A stretch of DNA of 64,000 nt from Mariniphaga sp964559175 (GCA_964559175.1 CAZLGT010000003.1:62001-126000); one strand, 5' to 3'; counted from the first letter of the stretch, positions 27,986 through 37,060 are shown. A program made the numbers and translations. Notes: generated by a model not told the origin, from the sequence alone.

Positions 27986-28732
27986 TTATTTTTCTTCAAA
28001 AATCGGGAATTTTCCAACTTTCCACTTTTGCAGCCTGTACTGCAGCGAGGTTTTCAATACCCCGATTCCGTAAATACTGCTGTTTTTAAAATTGATGCTC
28101 GATGCATCGTCGAAATATTTGGTGGGGCAAGTGATTTCAGCAATGTCGTAACCGGCGTACCATATTTGGGCAAGCATCTGGTTGTCGAAAACAAAATTAT
28201 CGGAATTGGCTTCGTAATTCACAGTTTCCAGTACTTCGCGCGAAAAAGCCCGGTAACCGGTGTGGTATTCCGACAGTTTGGCGTTCATCAGAATATTCTG
28301 AAAAAGGGTGAGCCCGCGGTTGGCAATGTACTTCACCAGCGGCATTCCGCCTTGCAGCGCTCCTTTGCCCAGAATGCGCGATCCCAGAACCACATGGTAA
28401 AGTCCGCTTGAAATGAGGTATGTCATGGAAGGAATAAGCTTGGGCGTATATTGATAATCGGGATGGAGCATCACTACAATGTCGGCGCCAATTTCCAGCG
28501 CTTTGTTGTAGCACGATTTCTGATTTCCGCCGTAACCTGTATTTTTTTCATGAACAATGATGTGTTTGATGCCCAGTTTTTTGCCCACTTCCACCGTGTC
28601 GTCCTTGCTCAGGTCGTCCACCAGAATTACATCGTCAACAATCGAAAAATCAATTTCATTATACGTTTTTTCAATTGTTTTGGAAGCATTGTATGCCGGA
28701 AGCACAACTACTACTTTTTTGCCGTTAATCAT
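27986..28732 (-). CDS. GT2 glycosyltransferase, DPM1-like
   Basis: 248 residues from the ATG at 28732 (MINGKKVVVV); the frame stays open to 28939 but the extra part looks non-coding. GT2 landmarks: VVVVLPAYNASKTI, ILVDDLSKDDT, NTGYGGNQKSCYNKAL, VVMLHPDYQYTP (the usual DxD is HPD), VLGSRILGKGAL, and the acceptor-end block YHTGYRAFSREVL. The GYGGNQ and HPD-Y-Q-Y pattern is that of polyprenyl-phosphate glucosyl/mannosyl transferases of the DPM1 group. It probably makes the lipid-linked sugar used by the adjacent GT-C protein. Confidence 0.86.
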   Translation of the reverse strand: MINGKKVVVVLPAYNASKTIEKTYNEIDFSIVDDVILVDDLSKDDTVEVGKKLGIKHIIVHEKNTGYGGNQKSCYNKALEIGADIVVMLHPDYQYTPKLIPSMTYLISSGLYHVVLGSRILGKGALQGGMPLVKYIANRGLTLFQNILMNAKLSEYHTGYRAFSREVLETVNYEANSDNFVFDNQMLAQIWYAGYDIAEITCPTKYFDDASSINFKNSSIYGIGVLKTSLQYRLQKWKVGKFPIFEEK

Positions 28733-28837
28733 TCGTTTTGTTTTTTGTGGGGCAAAAATAGTAAGAAATTGGGAGAGGTAAAGGGTGATTGGATTGGAAA
28801 TTTTTAAATTGGATTTTTGTGATTCACAAAGAACAGG

Positions 28838-28868
28838 TTTGTTTTTACGTTGGTATTTGCTAAACTTG
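28838..28868 (+). promoter_or_regulatory. Candidate Bacteroidota promoter for the ECF sigma gene
   Basis: TTTG at 28838-28841, a 19-base spacer, and TAAACTTG at 28861-28868, one mismatch from TAnnTTTG. The ATG of the sigma gene is 25 bases beyond. This would be a housekeeping-sigma promoter, so the ECF factor would be made constitutively and held by FecR. Confidence 0.5.
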
Positions 28869-28892
28869 CATCCAATATACCAATAAGAATAA

Positions 28893-29489
28893 ATGAACTC
28901 AACCGGCTTAACAGAAACTGAAATCTGGGCTTCTTTCAAAAAAGGGGAGGAATGGGCTATTTCGTTTATTTATGCTGAACACGCTGAAAAATTGTACCGT
29001 TACGGATTAAAATTTACTTCCGATATATCTTTTATAGAAGATGCGCTCCAGGATTTGTTTGCCGAACTCATTAAAAACCGGAAAAATATTGGTGACACCG
29101 ACAATATTCTCTTTTACCTGTTGAAATCCTATAAACGAAAGCTGCTGCGTAAAATGCAAACCGAAAAAAGGTTTATGAGCGATGAAGAGTTGCAGGAATA
29201 CCAATTTGAAGTCATCTGGTCTGTTGAACACGAACTGATTCTGAAAGAGGTTTCGGAGCAGAAATCGAAAATGTTACTGAAGGCGCTAAACGAACTCACC
29301 CCCCGACAAAAGGAAGCCATTTACCTTCGGTTTACCAGGGAATTGGATTACAATGAGGTGGCCGGCTTGATGGACATCAGTGTGGAAGCCTGCCGCAACC
29401 TCATTTGCAAAGCCATTTCAATCTTAAAAAAATGGATTGAAGAAAAAGGAGGTGGCCCGGCTGTGTTTTTTGCTTTGATTTTTAAGTAA
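28893..29489 (+). CDS. ECF-type RNA polymerase sigma factor
   Basis: 198 residues. Region 2 is seen as FIYAEHAEKLYRYGLKF with FIEDALQDLFAEL, and region 4 as LTPRQKEAIYLRF followed by the helix-turn-helix DYNEVAGLMDISVEACRNLI. This is the FecI-like class paired with FecR proteins in Bacteroidota polysaccharide loci. The likely anti-sigma gene follows on the same strand but only after about 880 bases of repeats, an unusually large gap. It probably directs transcription of fecR-susC-susD when the receptor is occupied. Confidence 0.9.
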   Translation: MNSTGLTETEIWASFKKGEEWAISFIYAEHAEKLYRYGLKFTSDISFIEDALQDLFAELIKNRKNIGDTDNILFYLLKSYKRKLLRKMQTEKRFMSDEELQEYQFEVIWSVEHELILKEVSEQKSKMLLKALNELTPRQKEAIYLRFTRELDYNEVAGLMDISVEACRNLICKAISILKKWIEEKGGGPAVFFALIFK

Positions 29490-29598
29490 AAAAATAGTTG
29501 GTACAACCACCCCGCCACTGCAGGCCGTGGCAATCCTTCCTTTTTACCCCTTTCGGCATCAGCCACCACAAATTCCCTGCACTTCTGCCAAATTTCCC

Positions 29599-29612
29599 CC
29601 GCCAGCTGGCGG
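29599..29612. repeat. Perfect 14-base palindrome
   Basis: Reads CCGCCAGCTGGCGG, flanked by C-rich and GGAGGA sequence. Motifs of this kind recur between genes in many Bacteroidota genomes, from memory; here only one copy is seen. Confidence 0.7.
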
Positions 29613-29718
29613 AGGAAAAGGAAGCGGAATATCAATTTTTGGAGGGGAAATTGGTGCTAAATCATATTTTTTCTGCCAACAATTTTAATAATGCAAAACA
29701 TTAAAGCAGCACGAATTT

Positions 29719-29757
29719 CTCCTCCTGGTCAATTTCCTGCGTTTTGACCAGGAGGAG
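29719..29757. repeat. Perfect 14-base inverted repeat (hairpin)
   Basis: Left arm CTCCTCCTGGTCAA at 29719-29732, 11-base loop, right arm TTGACCAGGAGGAG at 29744-29757. No T-tract follows, so a pure terminator is less likely than a repeat-element hairpin. Confidence 0.75.
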
Positions 29758-29990
29758 TACTCTGCCTTTGGCGGAGGGAGGTGGTTCTATTCTCTAAATG
29801 GCAGGTGCAGTTATTCCAATGTTAAGGGGGATTTCAGGGGGATTTCGAAATAGAATTTTCAATTTTAATCAATCTTGAAACAATCAAAACTTCTCAAATT
29901 TATTTATTCGTTTTAGATATTTCCGGTATTGAATCCCCCTTGTGTTCCCCCTTTGAAATTAAAAACACTGCTTCTATACGACTTATGCGT

Positions 29991-30056
29991 TCAAAGGGGG
30001 ACAAGCTCCGAACAGCTGCCTGCTTAACATCGGAGCAGTCCCTCGTCCCCCGTTGA
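29991..30056. repeat. Nested imperfect inverted repeat
   Basis: Outer arms TCAAAGGGGGAC (29991-30002) and GTCCCCCGTTGA (30045-30056) pair with one bulge. Inner arms GCTCCGA (30005-30011) and TCGGAGC (30030-30036) pair perfectly. Together they could fold into a 66-base cruciform or RNA hairpin. Confidence 0.65.
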
Positions 30057-30329
30057 TTGCCGAATAATTTTTGGAACCCCAAACATCAATATCAAAGGGG
30101 GTTAGGGGGATTGATGGCACTGAAAAAAATAAAATTTGTTTGCTTATGAGCTTACCTTATTTCCAATCCCTAACCTCAGTAACAAGCAGACCCCCAATGA
30201 CTCATACCTAATTACCTTATTTTTTATCTTATTAATAGGGAAGTTGCTACAAATATTTCGCGGCGCTGCCGCTTTATTTTTGTTGTTACGATATTGGTTT
30301 AAAGATTTTTTTCAAAATAACTCAAATTT

Positions 30330-30366
30330 TTTGATGATGTTTTCCCTTGTCATGTCTTTATAGGGT
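30330..30366 (+). promoter_or_regulatory. Candidate ECF-dependent promoter ahead of fecR
   Basis: A T-rich run, TTTTCCC at 30340-30346, then CATGTCTTTATAG from 30351. Similar TTTTCCC ... GTC arrangements precede FecR genes in related loci, from memory. It would let the ECF factor switch on fecR-susC-susD in spite of the repeat gap. Confidence 0.35.
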
Positions 30367-30372
30367 ATAAGC

Positions 30373-31560
30373 ATGACATTTATGAATTACGAAAAATATA
30401 TAAAATATTCCACCGAAGAATTCATCCTTGATGACGACTTCATGAAATGGGTACTGCACCCGACTCTGGAAACCGACCGGTACTGGAACGATTTCCTGAA
30501 AGATCACCCCGAAAAAAAGCAGCAGGTAAAAGAGGCAGTTTTTATGATTAAAGCCATCCGGGCAGTTGAGCCGGCTGTTTCAGGACTGCGGCTTGATCAG
30601 GTTTACGAAAATGCACAACCTTCTTCAACGCCTGTCCGCAAAATTGGATGGATGATGGCTAAAATTGCTGCCGTATTCCTTCTACTGGTTTCTATTGGAG
30701 GTGTTTGGTATTATTTACAAACCGACAGGGAATCCTTCCCTATGGAGTTGGCAACTGCAGAACAACAGGAAAAAGGAAGGGTTATTTTACCCGATGGCAC
30801 GGTAAACGAGTTTGAAACCGAAAAAACCCAAATCCGGCAAACGGCTTCCGGAGAACTGACAATTAACAGCGATACCGTTTCATTAGGGGATATTCCGGTA
30901 AAGGCTGAAAAACAGGCCATGGCCCAGGTGATTATTCCTTACGGGAAACGTTCGGAAATTACCCTGGCCGACGGAACCAGAATCTGGCTTAACGCCGGCA
31001 GCCAGCTTTCTTACCCGGTAAAATTCAAAGGAAATACAAGAGAAGTTTATTTGGCGGGCGAAGCTTTTTTTGAAGTGGAATCCGATCCGGCAAAACCGTT
31101 TCATGTGATTACCGGCGATATGAAAATCCGGGTAACCGGCACCCGTTTTAATGTCACTTCTTATGCCAGTGACCCCACTACCCAGGCTGTACTTCTTACC
31201 GGGAAAGTGAGCGCAGCAAAAAACCAGCGGTTTGCCCGCTCCGTGGAACTGGAACCCGGCGAACGGATTGTCTATAACAGGCTGGAAGATAATATGGAGA
31301 AAGACCTTGTGGATGTGGAACTCTATGCTTCCTGGGTAAACGGGTACCTGAGATTTGACAACGAACCGGTGGAAAACATCTTTAAAAAACTGGAACGGTA
31401 TTACAACAAAAATATTTTAACAGAGAAGCTCTCCGGCCAACCTAAGTTCACTGGAAAACTCGATTTGGCCGACGACCTGGAGAAGGTGCTGAAAAATATC
31501 GGTTTTTCAGCCTCCTTTTCCGTGGACTGCGAAAACGATGTGTATCTAATCAGACCGTAA
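30373..31560 (+). CDS. FecR-family anti-sigma factor
   Basis: 395 residues. A cytoplasmic N-terminal part with FMKWVLHPTLETDRYWNDFL binds the sigma factor. One membrane helix lies near residues 96-114 (KIAAVFLLLVSIGGVWYY). The periplasmic FecR domain includes VIIPYGKRSEITLADGTRIWLNAGS, here cited by IPYGKRSEITLADGT and YLAGEAFFEVE, plus ITGDMKIRVTGTRFNV. A DUF4974 secretin-like end follows (YLRFDNEPVENIFKKLERYY). It passes the signal from the SusC-type receptor to the ECF factor. The ATG at 30382 is an alternative start. Confidence 0.93.
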   Translation: MTFMNYEKYIKYSTEEFILDDDFMKWVLHPTLETDRYWNDFLKDHPEKKQQVKEAVFMIKAIRAVEPAVSGLRLDQVYENAQPSSTPVRKIGWMMAKIAAVFLLLVSIGGVWYYLQTDRESFPMELATAEQQEKGRVILPDGTVNEFETEKTQIRQTASGELTINSDTVSLGDIPVKAEKQAMAQVIIPYGKRSEITLADGTRIWLNAGSQLSYPVKFKGNTREVYLAGEAFFEVESDPAKPFHVITGDMKIRVTGTRFNVTSYASDPTTQAVLLTGKVSAAKNQRFARSVELEPGERIVYNRLEDNMEKDLVDVELYASWVNGYLRFDNEPVENIFKKLERYYNKNILTEKLSGQPKFTGKLDLADDLEKVLKNIGFSASFSVDCENDVYLIRP

Positions 31561-31691
31561 AACTCAAAAACGAATTGCCTATGACTTAGAACGAAACAAA
31601 CGACCTGAAAAAATAAAAAACCGGGATGTGCGACCAACAGACCCCGGTTTCAAGCGAATTCTTATTTAGTAATAAAAATCAAAACAAAATT

Positions 31692-34600
31692 ATGAATTAT
31701 TATGAAGAAAAAGGAGATTTTCTGAAATATCTCCGTAAAACAATGCGAATTATGCGGTTAAGTCTGTTTTTGATAGTTATAAGCACAGCAATGGCATTCA
31801 GTGCCAACTCCTATTCGCAAAACACAAAACTTTCGCTGGACCTGAACAAAGCCACGGTTAAAGAGGTGTTAAAAGCCATTGAGGATCAAAGCGAATATCT
31901 TTTCTTTTACCAGAAAAAGCATGTGGACTTAAACCGGCAGGTAACCCTCCATGCCACCGAGCAGGAGGTGGAAACCATACTTAATCAGCTTTTTGCCGGT
32001 ACCGAAAACATTTATGTGATAAACGACCGGCAGATTGTAATTGGCGTAGCGCCAAAAAGAGAGTTGGAAAGACAAGCGGTTAGGCTCAAGGTGAATATGA
32101 AACCGGTAATCGATCAACCCCAGCAAAAAGAAATTACCGGGAAAGTAACCGACACCGACAGGCTTCCTTTACCGGGAGTTTCGGTAATTGTTAAGGGAAC
32201 AACCATTGGAACAGTAACCAATGCTGATGGGGAGTTTTCGTTGAATATTCCACTAAATGCTGAATCGTTGCAGTTTTCGTTTGTGGGGATGCAGGCGCAG
32301 GAAGTTCCGATTGAAGGAAAGACTGTGATTACGATGATTTTAAAGGAAGAGACGATTGGGCTAGAAGAAGTTGTGGCTGTTGGTTACGGGATGCAGAAGA
32401 AAGCAACCATAACCGGCGCTGTTTCTAAAGTGAAAGGAGAAGATATAATGCGATCTCCTACAACAAATGTAAGCAATAGTTTGACAGGAATTTTACCCGG
32501 TATAGTTACAGTACAGTCACAGGGTGAACCAGGCAGGGATGGCTCAATAATCAGGATCAGGGGAATCAGTACTTTTGGAAATGCAGACCCCTTAGTAATT
32601 ATCGATGGGATGCCAGGACGATCATTAGAACGAATTGATCCTGCCTCTATTGAAAGTATATCAATTCTAAAAGATGCATCTGCTGCTATATATGGTTCAC
32701 GAGCTGCAAACGGAGTTATACTCGTAACAACTAAACGCGGAAAATTGGGTAAACCTCAGGTGCGTTTAAACTATAATTATGGGTTTAGTCAGCCAACTCG
32801 CATACCCGAAATGTGTAATGCTGAAGAATATGCTACTCTTTTGAATGAAATTGGTCTTGCTAATTACACAAATGAAGAAATTCAAAAGTTTAAAGATGGC
32901 TCAGATCCTTGGAGGTATCCCGATACTGATTGGATAAATGAAATTCTCAAACCTTGGTCACTACAAAATAAAGCAAACGTTGAAATATCGGGCGGGAACG
33001 AAAACCTTTTATATTTTGTAATGGTAGGGAAAACATTTCAAGATGGATTCTATTACAACTCAGGGGCAAATTACAACCAATACGATTTCAGGTCGAACCT
33101 TGACGGAAGAATTACTAAAAATGCCAAGCTTGTTTTTGATGTTTCAGGAAGGATGGAAGACAGGAATGCTACCGTCATATCATCAGAAGATATTTTCTAC
33201 TATGCCATGAGAAGTAAACCTACCATGCAAGCATATTGGCCAAACGGACTTCCTGGTCCCGATCTTGAAGCTGGCATCCAACCTGTAATATCTTCAACCG
33301 ATGAAGCTGGTTACGACAAAACCAAAAGATATGTTTTAAACAGCAACATCGACCTTGATGTAAATATTCCTTGGATTCAAGGTCTAAGTGTTGTTGGCAA
33401 AGCTTCGGTTGATAAAACAATCAGTATCAATCGCAGGTTTCAAAAACCAATCTATATATACTCATGGGATAACCAAACCGTAGATGCTAATAATACTCCA
33501 GTATTACAAAAAGCAACCAAAGGTGTTAGCAACCCTGAATTATCTGAAAACTGGGCTGATGGTATTAGCATTTACACCATGGCGATGATAAACTATCAAC
33601 GTTCATTTGGATTGCACGGTGTTAGTGCTTTAGCGGGTATTGAAAGGATTACCGGCAATGGCAATTCAATTTATGCATACCGAAAAGACTTTTTGACCGA
33701 TGCAATTGACCAATTATTTGCGGGATCTGAAGAGCAATGGAAAAACAATGGTTCTGCGTATCAAAACGCCCGCTTAAGTTATTTAAGCCGTGTAAACTAC
33801 AACTACAAAGAGAAGTATTTACTCGAGGCAGTAGCGCGTTATGATGGTTCATATATATTTCCAAAAAACAAACGTTTTGGATTCTTCCCCAGTATATCGG
33901 CTGGTTGGCGTATTTCTGAAGAAGATTTTTGGAATGATAATATAGCCTTTATTGAATACATGAAGCTCCGCGCATCTTACGGCCAAACTGGTAACGATAG
34001 AATTAATGAATATCAATATCTGGCTTCATATGCTTTCAGGGCTGGTTCATTTATAACCAATACTTCTGAAAAGAACAAAGCTGTTTACGAAACAAAAATA
34101 CCTAATGAAAACATAACTTGGGAAGTCGCCAATCAGACCAACTTTGGTATTGATGCTGAAATACTCAAAGGCAAGATGGCACTTGAAGTTGATTATTTTA
34201 GTTATTTAAGGACCGGCTTGTTATGGAATAGAAATGCAACTGTACCCGCAACTGCTGGGTTTACACTACCCCGTGAAAATATAGGAAAATCAAGCAATAA
34301 AGGTTTCGATTTCAAACTCACATATAACGGTGAGGTATCTAGCTTTGTTTATTCTGTGGGTATAAATGGCTTATATGCCGAAAACAAAGTGGTTTTTATA
34401 GATGAGCCTTTGGGGTTACCTGAATATCAACAAGCAACTGGTAAACCAATTCCTGAAAACATAAATAACTATCAAAGCAATTTATATTATGTTGCCGATG
34501 GAATTTTTAAAGATCAATCCGAAATTGATTCAAAACCCCATTGGAATGGAGCTGTTCCAGGCGATATTATATTCAAAGACATGAATAACGATGGTAAAAT

Positions 34601-35108
34601 TGATGCCAGCGACCGGGTATATAGAACCAAAAGTAATTTTCCAAAATTAAATGGGGGGGTCAACTTCCGCTTAAAATATAAACAATTCGATTTGTTTGTT
34701 TTATTTCAAGGAGCCTCTGGAGCCGATAAATACATTTCGATTCAAGGGGGCGATTTTGCAAACTATTTGAAAGATACTTATGATGACCGATGGACACCAA
34801 CCAATACGAATGCAAGTAAACCTCGAACCATTACCCGTACAGAGGCCTATTGGAAATCAAACAGTAATACTTTTTTCTTATACAATACCGATTATTTGAG
34901 ATTCAAAACTTTTGAAATTGGGTACAATCTTCAACCTCAGTTCACCAATCGTATTGGTCTCGAAAATGTTCGTTTTTACTTAAGTGGAAATAATTTATTC
35001 ACTTATACCCCTCACCTAAAAGATTTTGATCCTGAACCGAATAAACAATGGGGTGCTGGGTATCCAATTCAAAGGATTATTAATACTGGTATTTCTGTTA
35101 CATTTTAA
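31692..35108 (+). CDS. SusC/RagA-family TonB-dependent outer membrane receptor with STN signalling domain
   Basis: 1138 residues from the ATG at 31692. Order: signal segment (RLSLFLIVISTAMAFSANSYSQ), an STN domain for FecR signalling (residues about 30-100, LDLNKATVKEVLKAIEDQ), a carboxypeptidase-regulatory-like domain (GKVTDTDRLPLPGVSVIVKG), the SusC box with EEVVAVGYGMQKKATITGAV, a plug with NGVILVTTKRGK, and the barrel ending in ISVTF. The first 680 bases are richer in GC than the AT-rich plug and barrel, as though two gene pieces were joined near 32370. Imports a glycan with the SusD partner. Confidence 0.95.
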   Translation: MNYYEEKGDFLKYLRKTMRIMRLSLFLIVISTAMAFSANSYSQNTKLSLDLNKATVKEVLKAIEDQSEYLFFYQKKHVDLNRQVTLHATEQEVETILNQLFAGTENIYVINDRQIVIGVAPKRELERQAVRLKVNMKPVIDQPQQKEITGKVTDTDRLPLPGVSVIVKGTTIGTVTNADGEFSLNIPLNAESLQFSFVGMQAQEVPIEGKTVITMILKEETIGLEEVVAVGYGMQKKATITGAVSKVKGEDIMRSPTTNVSNSLTGILPGIVTVQSQGEPGRDGSIIRIRGISTFGNADPLVIIDGMPGRSLERIDPASIESISILKDASAAIYGSRAANGVILVTTKRGKLGKPQVRLNYNYGFSQPTRIPEMCNAEEYATLLNEIGLANYTNEEIQKFKDGSDPWRYPDTDWINEILKPWSLQNKANVEISGGNENLLYFVMVGKTFQDGFYYNSGANYNQYDFRSNLDGRITKNAKLVFDVSGRMEDRNATVISSEDIFYYAMRSKPTMQAYWPNGLPGPDLEAGIQPVISSTDEAGYDKTKRYVLNSNIDLDVNIPWIQGLSVVGKASVDKTISINRRFQKPIYIYSWDNQTVDANNTPVLQKATKGVSNPELSENWADGISIYTMAMINYQRSFGLHGVSALAGIERITGNGNSIYAYRKDFLTDAIDQLFAGSEEQWKNNGSAYQNARLSYLSRVNYNYKEKYLLEAVARYDGSYIFPKNKRFGFFPSISAGWRISEEDFWNDNIAFIEYMKLRASYGQTGNDRINEYQYLASYAFRAGSFITNTSEKNKAVYETKIPNENITWEVANQTNFGIDAEILKGKMALEVDYFSYLRTGLLWNRNATVPATAGFTLPRENIGKSSNKGFDFKLTYNGEVSSFVYSVGINGLYAENKVVFIDEPLGLPEYQQATGKPIPENINNYQSNLYYVADGIFKDQSEIDSKPHWNGAVPGDIIFKDMNNDGKIDASDRVYRTKSNFPKLNGGVNFRLKYKQFDLFVLFQGASGADKYISIQGGDFANYLKDTYDDRWTPTNTNASKPRTITRTEAYWKSNSNTFFLYNTDYLRFKTFEIGYNLQPQFTNRIGLENVRFYLSGNNLFTYTPHLKDFDPEPNKQWGAGYPIQRIINTGISVTF

Positions 35109-35122
35109 AAATAAGTAATGTC

Positions 35123-36961
35123 ATGAAGAATTTTAAATATATAATCATTGCTGGCTTATCTTTATTTGCCATTTCGTGTAATACTGATTTCTTGGATCAA
35201 GCGCCTCTCGATCAATTTGCTTCTACTGTGGTTTGGCAGGATCCAATATTAATGGAAGCATATGTAAATGATGTTTATTGGGGAATACCTCATGGTTTTG
35301 GTTGGATTATGCTTGCTTGCGGTGTCGATGAAGCTCATTCGGCCGATATTGATCAGGGGATCAAAGCTCGTGCAGCTAATCAAAGCCTTATTTCTGCCAC
35401 TGATATGTTGCTTTGGGACAACAACTTTTGGTCTGCCGATTCATATAAACTACGGAATTGGGGACGAGTTTACCCCGAAATTCGCAAGTGTAATGTGTTC
35501 CTTGAGAATTGCCCCGTTGATTTTGAAAATGCCGATCTTATAAATAGGCTGAAAGGGGAAATTTACTTTTTAAGGGCTTATTATTATACTTCGTTAGTTT
35601 CTCTTTATGGAGGTGTGCCAATCATACAAAGAGTATATGGCCTCAATGATGATTTTTCGATTGCTCGTAACTCTGTTGAAGAGTGTTTTAATGCCATTGC
35701 TGCCGATTGTGATAGTGCAATACATTATTTGCCGGTAAATACGCCAACAGGTAGGGCATCAAAAGGAGCTGCTATGACACTAAAATCCAGGGCGTTGCTT
35801 TATGCTGCTAGCGATTTTTTTAATGATCCTTCATGGGCAGGAAGCTACGAACATCCCGAACTAATTGCCTTTGCTAATAGCAACCGGAATTCTCGTTGGG
35901 AATTGGCAAAAAATGCAGCCAAAGCTTTGATCGATATGAATATTTATAGTTTACACAAAGGAGAACCAGCTTTGGGGGATTCAATACCCCAAAATTATGC
36001 CGAATTGTTTTTGGTTAACAGCTCAAGTGAACATATTTTTGTTAAACACTTTGTAGCTGATGCTGTTTCTTCCATGAACTCCTTTAGGGGAGGAAGCGGA
36101 TGGGATCAATATCAGCCTGGTCAATTTAATGCACCATCTGGTTGGCATGGCTGGGGTGGTACTTGCCCAACAGGCCAACTTGTAAACGATTTTGAAATGG
36201 CCGATGGAACTAAATTCGACTGGAATAACCCTCAGCATGCTGCAAATCCTTATAAAAATCGAGATCCACGATTTTACGCAACCGTACTCTACGAAGGTGC
36301 TAAAAGGAGTCCACGACCTGAGGATGTAAGAGTTGCAGATCCAATTGGTATTGTTCAGGTTGGTTACTATGAAGTTTGGAACAACGAAAAAGGTGAAATT
36401 ACCTTATTGCCTGGCCTCGACACACGAGATGGTGTCGATGGATGGAATGGTACTTATACTGGTTACTATATGAGAAAATTTATCGACGAATCAATCGATA
36501 TTACCATTTCTACAAATTATCAAGAAACTCCTTGGATATACATGAGATACGCCGAAGTCTTACTTAATTATGCGGAAGCATGCAATGCATTGGAAATGGA
36601 TGATGAAGCTCGCTGGGCTATAAACCAAATTCGTAAAAGAGCAGGTATGCCTCCTACTAATTTGAGTGGTGAAAGTTTGAAAGATTTAATTCGTAATGAA
36701 AGGAAAATTGAACTTGCCTTCGAAGATCATCGGTTTTTTGATGTTAGAAGGTGGCTAATTGCGCCTGATGCTTATACAGATGTTGAAGGAGTAAGTGTGC
36801 GTTATCCTCTTAATGCAGATAAAACCACATCGGATATTCCAGTTATTGAGGAGGTTAAAGGAATTATTCCTAGGGCATGGAATAATAAATACTATTTGCT
36901 TCCAATTAAGTTTGATGAACTAAATAAGAACTCTATGCTTATCCAAAATCCGTATTACTAG
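35123..36961 (+). CDS. SusD/RagB-family glycan-binding lipoprotein
   Basis: 612 residues. A lipoprotein signal ends FAISC with the conserved NTDFLDQAPLDQ after it. SusD landmarks: RLKGEIYFLRAYYYTSLVSLYGGVPII (cited by GEIYFLRAYYY and GGVPII), TPTGRASKGAAMTLKSRALLYA (TPR region), MRYAEVLLNYAEACNALE, INQIRKRAGMP, and the ending RNERKIELAFEDHRFFDVRRW. It forms the lid on the SusC channel at the cell surface. It starts 14 bases after susC and has the same AT-rich base use as the susC barrel. Confidence 0.95.
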   Translation: MKNFKYIIIAGLSLFAISCNTDFLDQAPLDQFASTVVWQDPILMEAYVNDVYWGIPHGFGWIMLACGVDEAHSADIDQGIKARAANQSLISATDMLLWDNNFWSADSYKLRNWGRVYPEIRKCNVFLENCPVDFENADLINRLKGEIYFLRAYYYTSLVSLYGGVPIIQRVYGLNDDFSIARNSVEECFNAIAADCDSAIHYLPVNTPTGRASKGAAMTLKSRALLYAASDFFNDPSWAGSYEHPELIAFANSNRNSRWELAKNAAKALIDMNIYSLHKGEPALGDSIPQNYAELFLVNSSSEHIFVKHFVADAVSSMNSFRGGSGWDQYQPGQFNAPSGWHGWGGTCPTGQLVNDFEMADGTKFDWNNPQHAANPYKNRDPRFYATVLYEGAKRSPRPEDVRVADPIGIVQVGYYEVWNNEKGEITLLPGLDTRDGVDGWNGTYTGYYMRKFIDESIDITISTNYQETPWIYMRYAEVLLNYAEACNALEMDDEARWAINQIRKRAGMPPTNLSGESLKDLIRNERKIELAFEDHRFFDVRRWLIAPDAYTDVEGVSVRYPLNADKTTSDIPVIEEVKGIIPRAWNNKYYLLPIKFDELNKNSMLIQNPYY

Positions 36962-37033
36962 TTGATTGGATTTTGATAAACCATAGTTTTGTTATGAATG
37001 AAATAGTTTAATTAGTATCTTTTAATGAAGAAT

Positions 37034-37060
37034 CAAGGACAGAGTTTTTACCTGTCCTTG
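37034..37060 (+). terminator. Hairpin between susD and the esterase gene
   Basis: Arms CAAGGACAG (37034-37042) and CTGTCCTTG (37052-37060) are perfect, with a loop of 9 bases. No T-run follows, so it may be a partial terminator or an RNA-stabilising hairpin that keeps susCD message above that of the enzymes. Confidence 0.5.

Larger units (their letters stand above)
29490..30372. repeat. Repeat-rich gene-free gap between sigma and fecR
   Basis: No convincing gene lies in these 883 bases. They hold a 14-base palindrome (29599-29612), a strong hairpin (29719-29757), a long nested inverted repeat (29991-30056), and several runs of the form AAGGGGG or CCCCCTT (for instance near 29825-29845, 29935-29962 and 30095-30112). 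The last 60 bases look promoter-like. The content resembles dispersed intergenic repeats of Bacteroidota, inserted into what is normally a compact sigma-fecR unit. Confidence 0.6.

Noticed and set aside
28733..28939. Longer N-terminus for the GT2 protein at 27986
   Set aside because: The 69 extra residues are not GT2-like and would cover the likely sigma promoter region on the other strand.
29348..29635. Minus-strand 95-residue frame near the end of the sigma gene
   Set aside because: It runs over the sigma gene and the palindrome-rich gap, and its composition is that of repeats.
30136..30363. Plus-strand 75-residue hydrophobic frame before fecR
   Set aside because: It spans the promoter-like T-rich stretch; the hydrophobicity comes from T-rich DNA and there is no family pattern.
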